Below are positions 16,534 to 26,120 of a stretch of DNA of 64,000 bases, in pieces. Origin of the DNA: Algoriphagus lutimaris (GTDB lineage: Bacteria > Bacteroidota > Bacteroidia > Cytophagales > Cyclobacteriaceae); contig NZ_JAFIDJ010000001.1 of assembly GCF_017051705.1 (NCBI RefSeq), positions 1,393,786 to 1,457,785 of the forward strand, read 5' to 3'. Made by a program: the position numbers and the translations under genes. How positions within the stretch are numbered: the first letter of the stretch is position 1; every line of letters starts with the position of its first letter. Below the pieces are notes generated by a model. It had not been told where the DNA came from and made no database searches. It worked only from the letters and a program-made list of their open reading frames with translations.

Positions 16534-17829
16534 ATGAAAATTCTTAAAAATCCAGATCCGGAAACTTGGACGAAAGAACTGGCTCGTCCCGTTCAGAAGA
16601 CGAAGCAAATAAATAAAACGGTAAAACCTATCTTTAGAAAGGTGAAGCGTAATGGGGATAAAGCGCTTATAAAATTTGCCTTAGAATATGATCATGTTCA
16701 CCTAGATCAATTGCTTGCTTCTCAAGAAGAAATAAAAGCTGCTGAATTACTCCTTTCGGCAGAACTAAAAGAAGCTATTCAAGTGGCTAAAGGAAACATT
16801 GAACGATTTCACCAAGCACAGAAAAGTGAAGAATTAGTTGAGGAAGTAATGCCTGGAGTAGTGTGCAAACGAAAAAGCATGCCTATCCAAAAAGTGGGAT
16901 TATATATTCCAGGAGGTACAGCTCCCCTATTTAGTACAGTTTTGATGCTTGGAGTTCCTGCCGTTATCGCTGGCTGTAAAGAAATCGTATTATGTACTCC
17001 ACCGGATCGTCATGGAGAAATCCACCCTGCCATCCTCTATACGGCAGACTTAATTGGAATTACCAAAATTGTCAAAGCAGGAGGAGCACAAGCTGTAGCT
17101 GCCATGACATTTGGTACCCAAACTGTGCCTAAAGTTGATAAGATTTTCGGACCAGGCAACCAATATGTAACTGCTGCCAAACAATTGGCCACCAAGTATG
17201 GAGTAGCCATTGACATGCCTGCGGGGCCTTCTGAGGTACTGGTCTATGCAGATAAAACTGCTGTTCCCTCCTTTGTCGCTGCAGATTTGCTTTCCCAAGC
17301 GGAGCATGGAGTAGATAGCCAAGTAGTCTTGGTGACTAGTTCAGAAAAATTTGCTCACAAAGTGCTGAAAGAAATTGAGCTACAAGTAGAAGAATTACCA
17401 AGAAAAGATATTGCCTTGAAAGCACTAAAAAATTCAAGAGCAGTTATTTTAAAGGATCAATCTGTGGCATTGGAACTGATCAATGAATATGCTCCAGAGC
17501 ACTTGATCATTTCTGTAGACAATGAAGAGGAAGTGGTAGATGCCATTTACAATGCAGGTTCTATATTCATTGGGAATTTCACTCCGGAATCTGCTGGTGA
17601 TTATGCCTCAGGAACGAATCATACTTTGCCTACTTATGGTTTTGCAAGGAATTATAGTGGGGTTTCACTGGATAGTTTCATCAAAAAAATGACCTACCAG
17701 AAGATCACTGAAGAGGGGCTCAAAAAATTAGGACCTACCATTGAAGTGATGGCTGAAAATGAATTGTTAGACGCCCACAAAAATGCAGTCTCAATTCGTC
17801 TTAATTACCTGAAAAGCAAGAAAATATGA
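16534..17829 (+). CDS. hisD: Histidinol dehydrogenase
   Basis: A 431-residue Zn- and NAD-dependent enzyme that performs the final two oxidations from histidinol to histidine. GLYIPGGTAPLFSTVLM, GPGNQYVTAAKQLA, DMPAGPSEVLVYAD, LLSQAEHGVDSQVVL and ASGTNHTLPT reproduce the conserved blocks, including the Zn-binding Gln/His of SQAEHG and the catalytic His pair downstream. It follows hisG by 37 bases and its stop overlaps the hisC start (ATGA). Confidence 0.97.
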   Translation: MKILKNPDPETWTKELARPVQKTKQINKTVKPIFRKVKRNGDKALIKFALEYDHVHLDQLLASQEEIKAAELLLSAELKEAIQVAKGNIERFHQAQKSEELVEEVMPGVVCKRKSMPIQKVGLYIPGGTAPLFSTVLMLGVPAVIAGCKEIVLCTPPDRHGEIHPAILYTADLIGITKIVKAGGAQAVAAMTFGTQTVPKVDKIFGPGNQYVTAAKQLATKYGVAIDMPAGPSEVLVYADKTAVPSFVAADLLSQAEHGVDSQVVLVTSSEKFAHKVLKEIELQVEELPRKDIALKALKNSRAVILKDQSVALELINEYAPEHLIISVDNEEEVVDAIYNAGSIFIGNFTPESAGDYASGTNHTLPTYGFARNYSGVSLDSFIKKMTYQKITEEGLKKLGPTIEVMAENELLDAHKNAVSIRLNYLKSKKI

Positions 17830-18887
17830 ACTTTGACCTAACTAAACTACTTAGGCCTCATATTGCTGAATTACAACCCTATACCTCTGCTCGGGATGAG
17901 TATACAGGGAAGATTGGAGTATTTTTAGATGCAAATGAAAATCCATATGGTTCTATTACGGATCAAGACTATAACCGATACCCTGACCCTTACCAGCAGG
18001 AGTTAAAGGAGAAAATTTCAGAAATTAAGAAAGTAGATCCCTCCCAGATTTTCTTAGGTAATGGTTCTGATGAAGCGATTGACCTATTATTTAGGGCATT
18101 TTGCAATCCCGGAAAGGATAATGTAATCCTTCTCCCTCCGACTTACGGAATGTATGAGGTAAGCGCATCTATTAATGACATTGAAACCAGAAAAGTTGCA
18201 CTAACCTCTGATTTTCAACTTCAACCTGAAAAGATTATTGGTGCTACGGACGAACGCAGCAAAATCATTTTTGTATGCTCTCCTAATAATCCTAGTGGGA
18301 ATAAAGTGAAAAGGGAAGAAATCAGATTTCTATTAAAAAATTTTACTGGGATTGTGGTCGTGGACGAGGCCTATATCGATTTCAATGACGAGCCAAGCTT
18401 TACCACAGAATTAGAGGAATTCCCAAATCTTCTAGTTATTCAAACTTTCTCTAAAGCTTGGGGACTTGCTTCCTTACGCTTAGGGATGGCCTTTGGTTCG
18501 AAAGAGATCATCCGGATACTCAACCGCATAAAGCCTCCTTATAATATTTCAGGCCTTACTCAAGAAACAGTTCTGAAGGCAATGAGTAATTACGGAAAAG
18601 TCAAAAAAATGATACAGGAGATTCTCATCGAGCGTGAATTTTTAAAGGAGAGATTAGAACAGCTCCCATTTATCCAACACATTTTCCCTTCTCACGCCAA
18701 TTTCTTATTGATAAAAATGCCGAATGCTACCGAAGTTTACAATGAGTTAATTGAGCAAAAAGTAATCGTCAGAAACCGCTCAAAAGTCCTTTTGTGTGAA
18801 GATTGCTTAAGAATATCAGTAGGAACCAGAAATGAAAATGAAGCCTTTTTAAAGGCTTTGAAAAAGGTGGTTTCAAAAACAGTTTAA
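17826..18887 (+). CDS. hisC: Histidinol-phosphate aminotransferase
   Basis: A 353-residue fold-type-I aminotransferase that makes histidinol phosphate from imidazole-acetol phosphate. Recognisable parts are [42 protein letters not shown], the PLP lysine K210 in [15 protein letters not shown] and the C-terminal Arg in LRISVGT. The start codon shares an ATGA overlap with hisD, implying coupled translation. Confidence 0.96.
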   Translation: MNFDLTKLLRPHIAELQPYTSARDEYTGKIGVFLDANENPYGSITDQDYNRYPDPYQQELKEKISEIKKVDPSQIFLGNGSDEAIDLLFRAFCNPGKDNVILLPPTYGMYEVSASINDIETRKVALTSDFQLQPEKIIGATDERSKIIFVCSPNNPSGNKVKREEIRFLLKNFTGIVVVDEAYIDFNDEPSFTTELEEFPNLLVIQTFSKAWGLASLRLGMAFGSKEIIRILNRIKPPYNISGLTQETVLKAMSNYGKVKKMIQEILIEREFLKERLEQLPFIQHIFPSHANFLLIKMPNATEVYNELIEQKVIVRNRSKVLLCEDCLRISVGTRNENEAFLKALKKVVSKTV

Positions 18888-18904
18888 ACCTATTTATTCC
18901 TTTC

Positions 18905-20002
18905 ATGAAAAAGAAAGTATTATTCATAGATCGAGACGGAACGATCATTAAAGAGCCCCCTACCGACTTTCAAGTCGATAGTTTAGAAAAGCTTGAATTT
19001 TTACCCAAAGCCATTTCCAACCTTAGAAAAATCTCTGAAGAAATGGATTATGAATTGGTGATGGTAACCAATCAAGATGGCCTAGGTACAGACTCTTTCC
19101 CGGAAAACACCTTTTGGCCAGCACAATACAAGATGTTGAAAACCTTGGAACAAGAAAACATCTTCTTCACTGCAATCCATGTAGACCGGACTTTTGAACA
19201 TGAAAACGCGAATACCAGAAAGCCTAGAACAGGCCTACTTCAAGACTATTTTTCGGAAGAGTATGACCTAGCAAACAGTTATGTGATAGGAGACAGAACC
19301 ACAGATATTCAATTGGCGACTAATTTGGGCGCAAAAGCTATCTATATAGGAGAAAATCATGATCAAGCTGCTTTAAGTACTAAGGATTGGGATCAAATTT
19401 ATGCCTTCCTCAAAATGCCTCCCAGAACTTCAGAAATTAGAAGAACCACTTCTGAAACGGATATCTATATCAAACTTAATCTAGATGGATCAGGTCAAAG
19501 TGATATTTCCACAGGATTACACTTTTTTGATCACATGTTGGAACAATTAGGCAAGCATGGGAGTACGGATTTAGAAATTAAAGTGAAAGGCGATCTTCAT
19601 ATCGACGAACACCATACGATAGAAGATACCGCTTTAGCACTCGGTGAAGCCTATTTAAAAGCACTAGGTGATAAAAAAGGGATTTACAGGTATGGATTTC
19701 TTCTTCCAATGGATGACGTGCTCGCACAAGTAGCAATTGACTTCGGTGGAAGACCTTGGATCGTTTGGGATGTGAAATTTAAAAGAGAAAAAGTGGGTGA
19801 TATGCCAACAGAAATGGTCTATCATTTCTTTAAATCCTTTTCAGACACCTCTAAATGTAACTTAAATATAAAAGCAGAAGGAACCAACGAGCACCATAAG
19901 ATTGAGGCAATTTTCAAAGCTTTGGCAAGAGCAATTAAAATGGCCGTTACTCGGGATGTTCGAAACATCAATCAATTACCTAGTACCAAGGGAGTCCTTT
20001 AA
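18905..20002 (+). CDS. hisB: Bifunctional histidinol-phosphatase / imidazoleglycerol-phosphate dehydratase
   Basis: A 365-residue two-domain enzyme. The N-terminal HAD-family histidinol-phosphate phosphatase (about 1-165) carries FIDRDGTII with Asp 9 and 11, plus VTNQDG and a [10 protein letters not shown] motif. The C-terminal dehydratase (about 175-365) has [31 protein letters not shown] and ENEHHK-like [16 protein letters not shown], with the manganese-binding His clusters. The fused form is common in Bacteroidota and gamma-proteobacteria. It is the last gene before a strong terminator. Confidence 0.96.
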   Translation: MKKKVLFIDRDGTIIKEPPTDFQVDSLEKLEFLPKAISNLRKISEEMDYELVMVTNQDGLGTDSFPENTFWPAQYKMLKTLEQENIFFTAIHVDRTFEHENANTRKPRTGLLQDYFSEEYDLANSYVIGDRTTDIQLATNLGAKAIYIGENHDQAALSTKDWDQIYAFLKMPPRTSEIRRTTSETDIYIKLNLDGSGQSDISTGLHFFDHMLEQLGKHGSTDLEIKVKGDLHIDEHHTIEDTALALGEAYLKALGDKKGIYRYGFLLPMDDVLAQVAIDFGGRPWIVWDVKFKREKVGDMPTEMVYHFFKSFSDTSKCNLNIKAEGTNEHHKIEAIFKALARAIKMAVTRDVRNINQLPSTKGVL

Positions 20003-20034
20003 CACTCAAGTATTTAGGTCATACTTTATTTCAA

Positions 20035-20083
20035 AGGATTAGGAAAAATTCACATAAAAAATTTTTTCTAATCCTATTTTTTT
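20035..20083 (+). terminator. Strong terminator closing the hisGDCB operon
   Basis: A 16-bp stem (20035-20050 with 20060-20075, one G-U pair) with a 9-base loop, followed by an A and seven Ts. It lies 32 bases after the hisB stop and directly before the TPR lipoprotein gene, so the his transcription unit ends here without hisH, hisA, hisF and hisIE. Confidence 0.9.
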
Positions 20084-20096
20084 GTTTCATTTAGTT

Positions 20097-20894
20097 ATGG
20101 AACGAATTTTACATATTTTAACTATTTTATTAGTAATAAGTTTACTCAGCTCCTGCTCCAGTGATTTTCAAAAAATTGAAAATTTATATCAAGATGAAAA
20201 TTATGAAGCAGCAATAGAAGAGTTGGATAGTTATCTTTTCTTCCATGTTACCGACCTGAAAGCCTTTCATTTAAGAGCGAGAAGCTATGAGGAAATTGGA
20301 AATATTCCGATGGCAAAAAAGGATTATGAGCGAATCATTGCCCTGGATGATGAATATGCCCAAGCCTACGCAGGATTAGGTAAAATGGCATTTGAAGAAG
20401 AAAATTATGACTTAGCAGAATCTTATTTACTTCGTGCAGCTTCACTAGACACCAAAGACTTCGATATTATTTATTTGCTAGGAAGAACTCAATTAATGAC
20501 TAATAAGTATTCGTCCGCAGAAAACTTCTTCAAAATGGCGATTGAACTCAATCCAGAATTCCCTAAAGTATATTTCTACGAGGGAATGGCTCGAGCAATG
20601 CGAGGAGATGTATTAGGCTGTGCAGTTTCTTTTAATAAGTATGTTCAGTACGAACCAGATCAAATTGTAGGAAGATATAATAGGGGGTTTGCTTTGATGA
20701 GAGCGGGTTATTTAGGATTTGCTCTTGAAGATTTCGAAGAAATTCTCAAGACAAACCCTAATCATGTGGAAGCATTGGCAAAAAAAGGGTACTGCTTGGC
20801 TAAAATGGGAAAACCTGAAGGTTGCCAACTTTTACAAGAGGCAGCCTTCAAAGGAAGTGAGTACGCTCAGAATCAAAAAGAAGTTTGCATTTAA
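20097..20894 (+). CDS. TPR-repeat lipoprotein
   Basis: Starting at ATG 20097 the protein has a lipoprotein signal (HILTILLVISLLSSC, Cys lipidated); a TTG five codons upstream lies in the terminator T-run and is rejected. The rest of the 265 residues is a row of about six tetratricopeptide repeats, for example ALDDEYAQAYAGLGKMAFEE and AIELNPEFPKVYFYEGMARA. TPR lipoproteins usually scaffold envelope protein assemblies; no specific partner can be named. Its stop overlaps that of the convergent ATP-grasp gene by four bases. Confidence 0.85.
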   Translation: MERILHILTILLVISLLSSCSSDFQKIENLYQDENYEAAIEELDSYLFFHVTDLKAFHLRARSYEEIGNIPMAKKDYERIIALDDEYAQAYAGLGKMAFEEENYDLAESYLLRAASLDTKDFDIIYLLGRTQLMTNKYSSAENFFKMAIELNPEFPKVYFYEGMARAMRGDVLGCAVSFNKYVQYEPDQIVGRYNRGFALMRAGYLGFALEDFEEILKTNPNHVEALAKKGYCLAKMGKPEGCQLLQEAAFKGSEYAQNQKEVCI

Positions 20895-21760
20895 GCCAGC
20901 CTTTTGATCAAGGCATTTTTATAATTTGGAATGGCTGATTCATTGGAATCCAAAAACAAATAAGGTTCAATCAATTCAAGTTCCATTAAAAAAAACTCCC
21001 CATTAATTTCTACCCCATCTACCCTGGCATAGAGACTATCTGATGCAAATTGATCTACCAAGGCCTTCGCAGCTTGCCTCATTTTGGTACTAGGCATTAA
21101 AGATTTTATCGCTCCACCAAAATAATGTTGGACCCTAAAGTCTCCTAAAGCTGGAGTCTTCAATACAGCATGTGAAAACTCACCATTGAAAAACACCAAA
21201 GAATACTCTCCTACTTCCGCTACTTCTTTAACATAGGGCTGGATCAAGAAATCCTCATCTTGGATTAATTGTTGGATTTTTACTTCAAAATTATTCCATT
21301 GAGAACTTGGGATTTTCATGGTGTTTTTTGCTCCCCCACTTACCATAGGTTTAACTACCCAATCTCCTGATCCTAACGATTGATGAATTTCATCAAATGA
21401 AATCTTATCTCCTTTTTTTAAAGTAAACCCTGAAATGACCGGAAATCCTTTCTCTTTTATCTCTTCTAAATAGCCTTTGGTAGAATTCCATAAAATAGTA
21501 TCTAAATTATTTAATACTTTGATATTGAGTTTTTTGACATGATTTATCCAATTCAAAAACTCAGGATAATAATCAAAATAATCCCAGGTAGACTTGATTA
21601 AAAGCGTATCATATTTACTCCAATTCACCTGTTTATCTGACCAGGGGACAATCTCATGTTGAATTTTCAACTCACTTAAAATAGAGGACAGGATTTTATC
21701 CTCATCCACTGTATTGGCATCATAAGAACCAATGGAGATGTAACTAACAATAGCGATCAT
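20891..21760 (-). CDS. ATP-grasp domain protein (glutathione synthase/RimK-like)
   Basis: A 289-residue soluble protein with the ATP-grasp layout: an N-terminal Rossmann-like part (residues 1-90, with KSTWDYFDYYPEF), a central ATP-clasping region (DWVVKPMVSGGAKNTMKI, LIQPYVKEVAEVGEYSLVFF) and a C-terminal metal-binding end (YARVDGVEINGEFFLMELELIEP, where Asp, Glu and Glu bind Mg). The WDY-containing N-terminus matches the family often described as DcsG/cycloserine-ligase-like or prokaryotic glutathione-synthetase-like. It probably forms an amide or peptide bond on a small molecule; the substrate is unknown. A TAATTTTG promoter element lies 37 bases upstream. Confidence 0.75.
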   Translation of the reverse strand: MIAIVSYISIGSYDANTVDEDKILSSILSELKIQHEIVPWSDKQVNWSKYDTLLIKSTWDYFDYYPEFLNWINHVKKLNIKVLNNLDTILWNSTKGYLEEIKEKGFPVISGFTLKKGDKISFDEIHQSLGSGDWVVKPMVSGGAKNTMKIPSSQWNNFEVKIQQLIQDEDFLIQPYVKEVAEVGEYSLVFFNGEFSHAVLKTPALGDFRVQHYFGGAIKSLMPSTKMRQAAKALVDQFASDSLYARVDGVEINGEFFLMELELIEPYLFLDSNESAIPNYKNALIKRLA

Positions 21761-21796
21761 GGAATATTAATATTTCTCGCGAAAATACACTTTAAC

Positions 21797-21804
21797 CAAA
21801 ATTA
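21797..21804 (-). promoter_or_regulatory. Candidate -7 element (TAATTTTG)
   Basis: Minus-strand TAATTTTG, an exact TAnnTTTG match 37 bases upstream of the ATP-grasp gene, facing away from the element at 21840 that serves the glycosyltransferase. Confidence 0.45.
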
Positions 21805-21839
21805 TTTAGTCCATTTCTTCTTAAATCAACCCTAAACCT

Positions 21840-21847
21840 TACTTTTG
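21840..21847 (+). promoter_or_regulatory. Candidate -7 element (TACTTTTG)
   Basis: Exact TAnnTTTG match. Transcription from it would start near 21854, which places the in-frame TTG at 21845 upstream of the transcript and supports ATG 21866 as the glycosyltransferase start. Confidence 0.45.
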
Positions 21848-21865
21848 AGCTTTATTACCCCGAAG

Positions 21866-22636
21866 ATGCACCGTAAGCTAGTAATTATTCCTACCTATAA
21901 TGAGATTGAAAATATCCAAGAAATGATCCATTCCATCATGGGTCTGGAGGGGGATTTTGAGTTATTGATTATTGATGATGGCTCACCTGATGGCACCGCC
22001 AAAGTGGTTAAAGTCAACCAAATCAATTACCCAACAAGATTACATCTGATCGAGAGAAAGGGGAAATTAGGATTAGGAACAGCCTATTTAAAAGGTTTTG
22101 AATGGGCACTATCCAATGATTTCGATTATATTTTTGAGATGGATTGTGATTTTTCACATAATCCATATGATTTAATTCGCTTGTATTTAGCATGCCAAAA
22201 CAGAGAGTTTGACATGGCCATCGGATCACGATATATTACAGGGGTGAATGTAGTCAATTGGCCTATTGGAAGGGTTTTGATGTCCTATTTTGCCAGTGTT
22301 TATGTCAAATTTATTACAGGTTTGCCTATCAAAGATGCCACTGCGGGTTTTAAATGTTACCACAGATCCGTCTTGGAAGGTATTAATTTAAAAGAGGTGA
22401 AATTCATTGGATATGCTTTCCAGATTGAAATGAAATTTACTGCTTGGAAACTAGGCTTCAAACTTATAGAAGTCCCGATCATATTCACGGATCGTACCAA
22501 AGGCACTTCCAAAATGAGCTCAGGAATATTTAAAGAAGCTGTATTTGGCGTGATTTGGATGAAGATTAAAAGTATTTTTTCTCCTTACCGGCTTAATCAA
22601 AGCGAATCGATTTTATCGGGTCAACCCTCGAAATAA
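21866..22636 (+). CDS. Polyprenol-phosphate mannosyltransferase-like GT2
   Basis: A 256-residue family 2 glycosyltransferase. LVIIPTYNEIENI opens the GT-A fold, LLIIDDGSPDGTA gives the nucleotide-binding Asp pair, and FEMDCDFSHNP is the DxD-type metal site followed by SRYITG and DATAGFKCY. These features are those of dolichyl/polyprenol-phosphate mannose synthases, which load a sugar onto a lipid carrier at the inner membrane. It lacks C-terminal membrane helices, like the single-domain type. Its end overlaps the convergent permease gene by 44 bases. Confidence 0.85.
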   Translation: MHRKLVIIPTYNEIENIQEMIHSIMGLEGDFELLIIDDGSPDGTAKVVKVNQINYPTRLHLIERKGKLGLGTAYLKGFEWALSNDFDYIFEMDCDFSHNPYDLIRLYLACQNREFDMAIGSRYITGVNVVNWPIGRVLMSYFASVYVKFITGLPIKDATAGFKCYHRSVLEGINLKEVKFIGYAFQIEMKFTAWKLGFKLIEVPIIFTDRTKGTSKMSSGIFKEAVFGVIWMKIKSIFSPYRLNQSESILSGQPSK

Positions 22637-23810
22637 CCATCACTGGAATAAAAAGTACGATGGCGGTGAGCACCGTAATACCCAAATTGATTAATAAAAA
22701 CAAAGGCCAGTTCCATTCAATTGGGACATAGGACATGTAATAACTGGCAGGGTCAAGAGGAATTAATTTGAATTTATCCTGTAACAGCCCAAAACCTAAG
22801 CCTATAGCATTCCCAATGAGTAATCCCCTTAAGAGAATGTTAATACCATTCCAGAAAAAGATTCTTTGAATCTGCTTATTTGCAGCTCCAATTGCTTTCA
22901 ATAATCCAATCATCTGAGTTCGCTCCATGATCAATATAAAAAGGATTGCCCCCATATTGAATATTGCAACAAATGCAATCAGCCCAACAAACACATAGAC
23001 ATTGGTATCCAATAGGGTCAACCAATCAAAAATCTCCAGGAATTTATTTTTGCTGGCAATCAGTTTCAAATCAAAATCCATGATTTGCTCCAACTGGGGA
23101 GTATATTGATCAATCTTTTTAGAATCATCTACAAAAACTTCAAGCCCACCCACCTGATCTTCCGCCCAGCCATTCAAATTTCTAATGGTTTGCAGTTCTC
23201 CGATGATTATTTTGTCGTCGAAATTCTCTAAATACGTTTCAAAAATACCCACTACCTCTACCCTCCTAAACCTTGGAGGATCCTGAACGAAATACAAGGT
23301 CACCTTATCTCCTACTTTGAGCAGCAATTTATTTGCAATTACCTGGCTCAAAATCACTTCATTACTGGTCCCTTTCTCAGGGATATGCAGCATTCGACCT
23401 TCTTTTAAATATTTTTGAAAGGATAGAGAATCAAAATCCTGCCCCACTCCTTTTACTAGAATCCCTTCTACTTCATTTTCTCCTTTGATCAGCGCAGCTT
23501 TATGGGCGAAAGATTCAATTCTCTGAACAAAAGGTAACTGGCCGTATTCTTGCGCAAACTCACTATTCAGGGAAAAAGGTGCTTCTTCAAAAGCATTGCT
23601 CATAGTAAAACGTTGCACCTGGTAATGCCCCGTAAACCCATAAACTTTATCTGATACAGTTTGTTGAAAACCTCCCAGAACCATAAATGAAAGCAAAGAG
23701 ACAGCTAAGCCAATACCTAAACTGCCTACTGCAATTTTATGGATAGTCGCTGAGAATCCACCAGCTCTTTTAAAGCTGATTCTTTTAGCGATGAAATAGG
23801 AAAGGTTCAA
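22593..23810 (-). CDS. LolC/LolE-type ABC transporter permease
   Basis: A 405-residue permease with one N-terminal helix (KIAVGSLGIGLAVSLLSFMV), a large periplasmic MacB-like domain (about 45-265) and three C-terminal helices in an FtsX domain (VYVFVGLIAFVAIFNMGAIL, LIGNAIGLGFGLL, LFLLINLGITVLTAIVLF). The short loop GLLKAIGAANKQIQRIF is the coupling segment to an ATPase. The family exports lipoproteins from the inner membrane (Lol) or works in related mechanotransmission systems; no ATPase gene is nearby. The start lies 39 bases from the divergent NamZ gene. Confidence 0.85.
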   Translation of the reverse strand: MNLSYFIAKRISFKRAGGFSATIHKIAVGSLGIGLAVSLLSFMVLGGFQQTVSDKVYGFTGHYQVQRFTMSNAFEEAPFSLNSEFAQEYGQLPFVQRIESFAHKAALIKGENEVEGILVKGVGQDFDSLSFQKYLKEGRMLHIPEKGTSNEVILSQVIANKLLLKVGDKVTLYFVQDPPRFRRVEVVGIFETYLENFDDKIIIGELQTIRNLNGWAEDQVGGLEVFVDDSKKIDQYTPQLEQIMDFDLKLIASKNKFLEIFDWLTLLDTNVYVFVGLIAFVAIFNMGAILFILIMERTQMIGLLKAIGAANKQIQRIFFWNGINILLRGLLIGNAIGLGFGLLQDKFKLIPLDPASYYMSYVPIEWNWPLFLLINLGITVLTAIVLFIPVMVISRVDPIKSIRFD

Positions 23811-23849
23811 TGGACTGCTTTAATTTGTTGTAATTGACCGCAAAATAGC

Positions 23850-25040
23850 ATGAACCAAACGAATCTCTTATCCTTTAGTCATATTTTGAGCATGATGCTC
23901 ATTTTTTTCTTAACCTCCTTCAAACTAAGTGCCCAGTCCTCTTCAATCCTGCCTGGTGCAGAACGTCCTGAATTGTATGTAGACCTTTTGAAAGGAAAAT
24001 CTGTGGGAATTGTGGCAAATCAAACGAGTATCATGCCACGAGAAGGGAATAAGCATGTAGTTGACTACTTATTGGAACAGGGAGTAGCTGTAAAAAAAGT
24101 ATTTGTACCAGAACATGGATTTCGTGGCGATGTGGATGCAGGTGCCAAAGTGAATAGTTCTGTGGATTCCAAAACAGGATTACCTATTATATCATTATAT
24201 GGAAACAATAAAAAACCCACCGCCGCACAAGTTTCCGATTTAGACATAATCATTTTTGATTTACAAGATGTGGGTATTCGGTTTTACACCTACATCAGTA
24301 CCATGCATTATGTGATGGAAGCTGCAGCAGAAAATGGAAAACAGGTGATAATTTTTGACCGCCCCAATCCGAATGGGGATTACATTGATGGACCTGTCTT
24401 AAAAAAAGGTTTTGAAAGCTTCGTGGGAATGCATCCTATCCCTGTGGTGCACGGCCTGACTGTGGGTGAATTAGCCAAAATGATCAATGGTGAAAAATGG
24501 CTGAAAGGCGGTTTGACATGCGATCTAGAAGTGATACCAGTTGCGAACTGGAACCACAAAATGCCCTATAAGTTACCGGTAAAACCCTCTCCAAATTTGC
24601 CCAATGACCTCTCTATTCGCCTCTATCCAAGCACCTGTTTCTTTGAAGGCTCTATTTTCTCTCTGGGAAGAGGAACAGAATTCCCTTTTCAAGTGTATGG
24701 ATACCCTGATGAAAATATAGGAACATTCACTTTTACCCCGGTTAGCATTCCAGGTATGTCCACCAATCCTCCATATAAAGATCAGGTTTGTTATGGGGTA
24801 GACCTGAGAAATGAATCTCTTTCCCACCAGTTTACCATTAAGTACATTATCGATGCATTGGCCAAATCCGGTAAAGGTGAATCCTTCTTTAAAGGGTATT
24901 TCAACACTCTTGCAGGAACGGATGAATTGAAGAAACAATTACTTGCTGGAAAAAGCGAAGATGAAATCAAAAAAAGCTGGCAAGAAGACTTAAAGAGTTA
25001 TCAAATAATAAGATCCAATTATTTGATTTATGAAGATTAA
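23850..25040 (+). CDS. namZ: Exo-beta-N-acetylmuramidase NamZ-like (DUF1343)
   Basis: A 396-residue protein of the DUF1343 family. The N-terminal hydrophobic stretch (ILSMMLIFFLTSFKLSAQ) is a signal peptide. Diagnostic segments include GKSVGIVANQTSI, KKVFVPEHGFRGDVDAGAKV, DLQDVGIRFYTYISTMHYVM, FDRPNPNG and PSPNLPNDLSIRLYPSTCFF with EGSIFSLGRGTEFPFQ. Characterised members (NamZ in Bacillus and Tannerella) remove terminal MurNAc from peptidoglycan fragments, so a periplasmic role in cell-wall recycling is likely. An in-frame ATG 14 codons later would still leave a signal peptide, so the start is slightly uncertain. Confidence 0.85.
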   Translation: MNQTNLLSFSHILSMMLIFFLTSFKLSAQSSSILPGAERPELYVDLLKGKSVGIVANQTSIMPREGNKHVVDYLLEQGVAVKKVFVPEHGFRGDVDAGAKVNSSVDSKTGLPIISLYGNNKKPTAAQVSDLDIIIFDLQDVGIRFYTYISTMHYVMEAAAENGKQVIIFDRPNPNGDYIDGPVLKKGFESFVGMHPIPVVHGLTVGELAKMINGEKWLKGGLTCDLEVIPVANWNHKMPYKLPVKPSPNLPNDLSIRLYPSTCFFEGSIFSLGRGTEFPFQVYGYPDENIGTFTFTPVSIPGMSTNPPYKDQVCYGVDLRNESLSHQFTIKYIIDALAKSGKGESFFKGYFNTLAGTDELKKQLLAGKSEDEIKKSWQEDLKSYQIIRSNYLIYED

Positions 25041-25105
25041 ACCTCTTAAAAATCGTGTTAAATACGATTTGAAATACAAAAAGTAAACTGAGTCCCTCTC
25101 TAGAA

Positions 25106-26032
25106 ATGAAAAAGAACCTTAAAATCATATACATGGGTACCCCGGAATTTGCAGTTCCGGCATTTGAAAAATTAGTAGATAATGGCTGGAATGTAGTAGC
25201 AGTGATCACTGCTCCAGACAAACCAAAAGGCAGGGGTCAAAAGCTTATTCCTTCTCCGGTAAAGGAGTCCGCTTTGAAATATAACATTCCAGTTCTTCAA
25301 CCTACCAACTTAAAAGACCCTGCTTTTCAGTTGGAATTAAGGAGCTATCGAGCAGACCTTCAAATTGTCGTTGCCTTTAGGATGCTTCCCGAATCTGTTT
25401 GGAATATGCCTCCTATAGGAACATTTAATTTACATGCCTCCTTATTGCCTAATTACAGAGGTGCAGCCCCCATTAACTGGGCTATCATCAATGGCGAAAA
25501 AGAAACAGGAGTTACTACTTTTTTCTTAAAGCATGAAATTGATACGGGTAGCATCATTTTCCAGGAAAAAGTTCCAATACTTGACGAAGATGATCTTGGG
25601 TCTGTTTATGAAAAATTAATGAACAAAGGAGCTGAATTAGTCCTTAAAACAGTAGAAGCAATTTCGAAAGATGAGGTTACCCCTATACCTCAAGATGAAT
25701 CCCTTGCCAAACATCATGCTCCAAAAATTTTTAAAGAAACCGGAAAGATCGATTGGAATAAGCCTGCTATTCAGATTCATAATTTGGTAAGAGGATTATC
25801 CCCCTACCCTGCTGCTTGGACAGAATTAGACGGTAAAAATTGCAAAATTTTCAAAACGCGTGTACAACCTGGAGATTCTCAGCCCCATTCTCCTGGAATT
25901 TTTGATTCAGATGGCAAAAGCTATTTGAAATTTCAAACCGGGAATGGTGTACTGGAGGTATTAGAGTTACAAATGGAGGGTAAAAAAAGAATGAAAGTAG
26001 AGGATTTCCTAAGAGGGTATAAACTCTCCTAA
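25106..26032 (+). CDS. fmt: Methionyl-tRNA formyltransferase
   Basis: A 308-residue enzyme that formylates initiator Met-tRNA with 10-formyltetrahydrofolate. KIIYMGTPEFAVPAFEKL opens the hydrolase-fold domain, FNLHASLLPNYRGAAPINWA carries the catalytic His and SLLPxYRG signature, and HEIDTGSII completes the active site. The C-terminal OB-like domain begins around residue 205. An inverted repeat AAATCGT/ACGATTT (25050-25070) lies upstream, without T-tract. Confidence 0.95.
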   Translation: MKKNLKIIYMGTPEFAVPAFEKLVDNGWNVVAVITAPDKPKGRGQKLIPSPVKESALKYNIPVLQPTNLKDPAFQLELRSYRADLQIVVAFRMLPESVWNMPPIGTFNLHASLLPNYRGAAPINWAIINGEKETGVTTFFLKHEIDTGSIIFQEKVPILDEDDLGSVYEKLMNKGAELVLKTVEAISKDEVTPIPQDESLAKHHAPKIFKETGKIDWNKPAIQIHNLVRGLSPYPAAWTELDGKNCKIFKTRVQPGDSQPHSPGIFDSDGKSYLKFQTGNGVLEVLELQMEGKKRMKVEDFLRGYKLS

Positions 26033-26120
26033 AATTAATAGCTTAATTCTTTTCATATCTCTTTGATTTTTAGGAAATTGAATTAAATTAATATTTAATA
26101 CAATTTTTAAATGCTAAGCC

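Noticed and set aside
18905-20002. Fusion artefact in hisB
   Set aside because: The two-domain HisB is a normal form in this phylum and both active sites are intact.
25050-25070. AAATCGT/ACGATTT inverted repeat before fmt as terminator
   Set aside because: No T-tract follows in either direction; kept only as a remark in the fmt entry.
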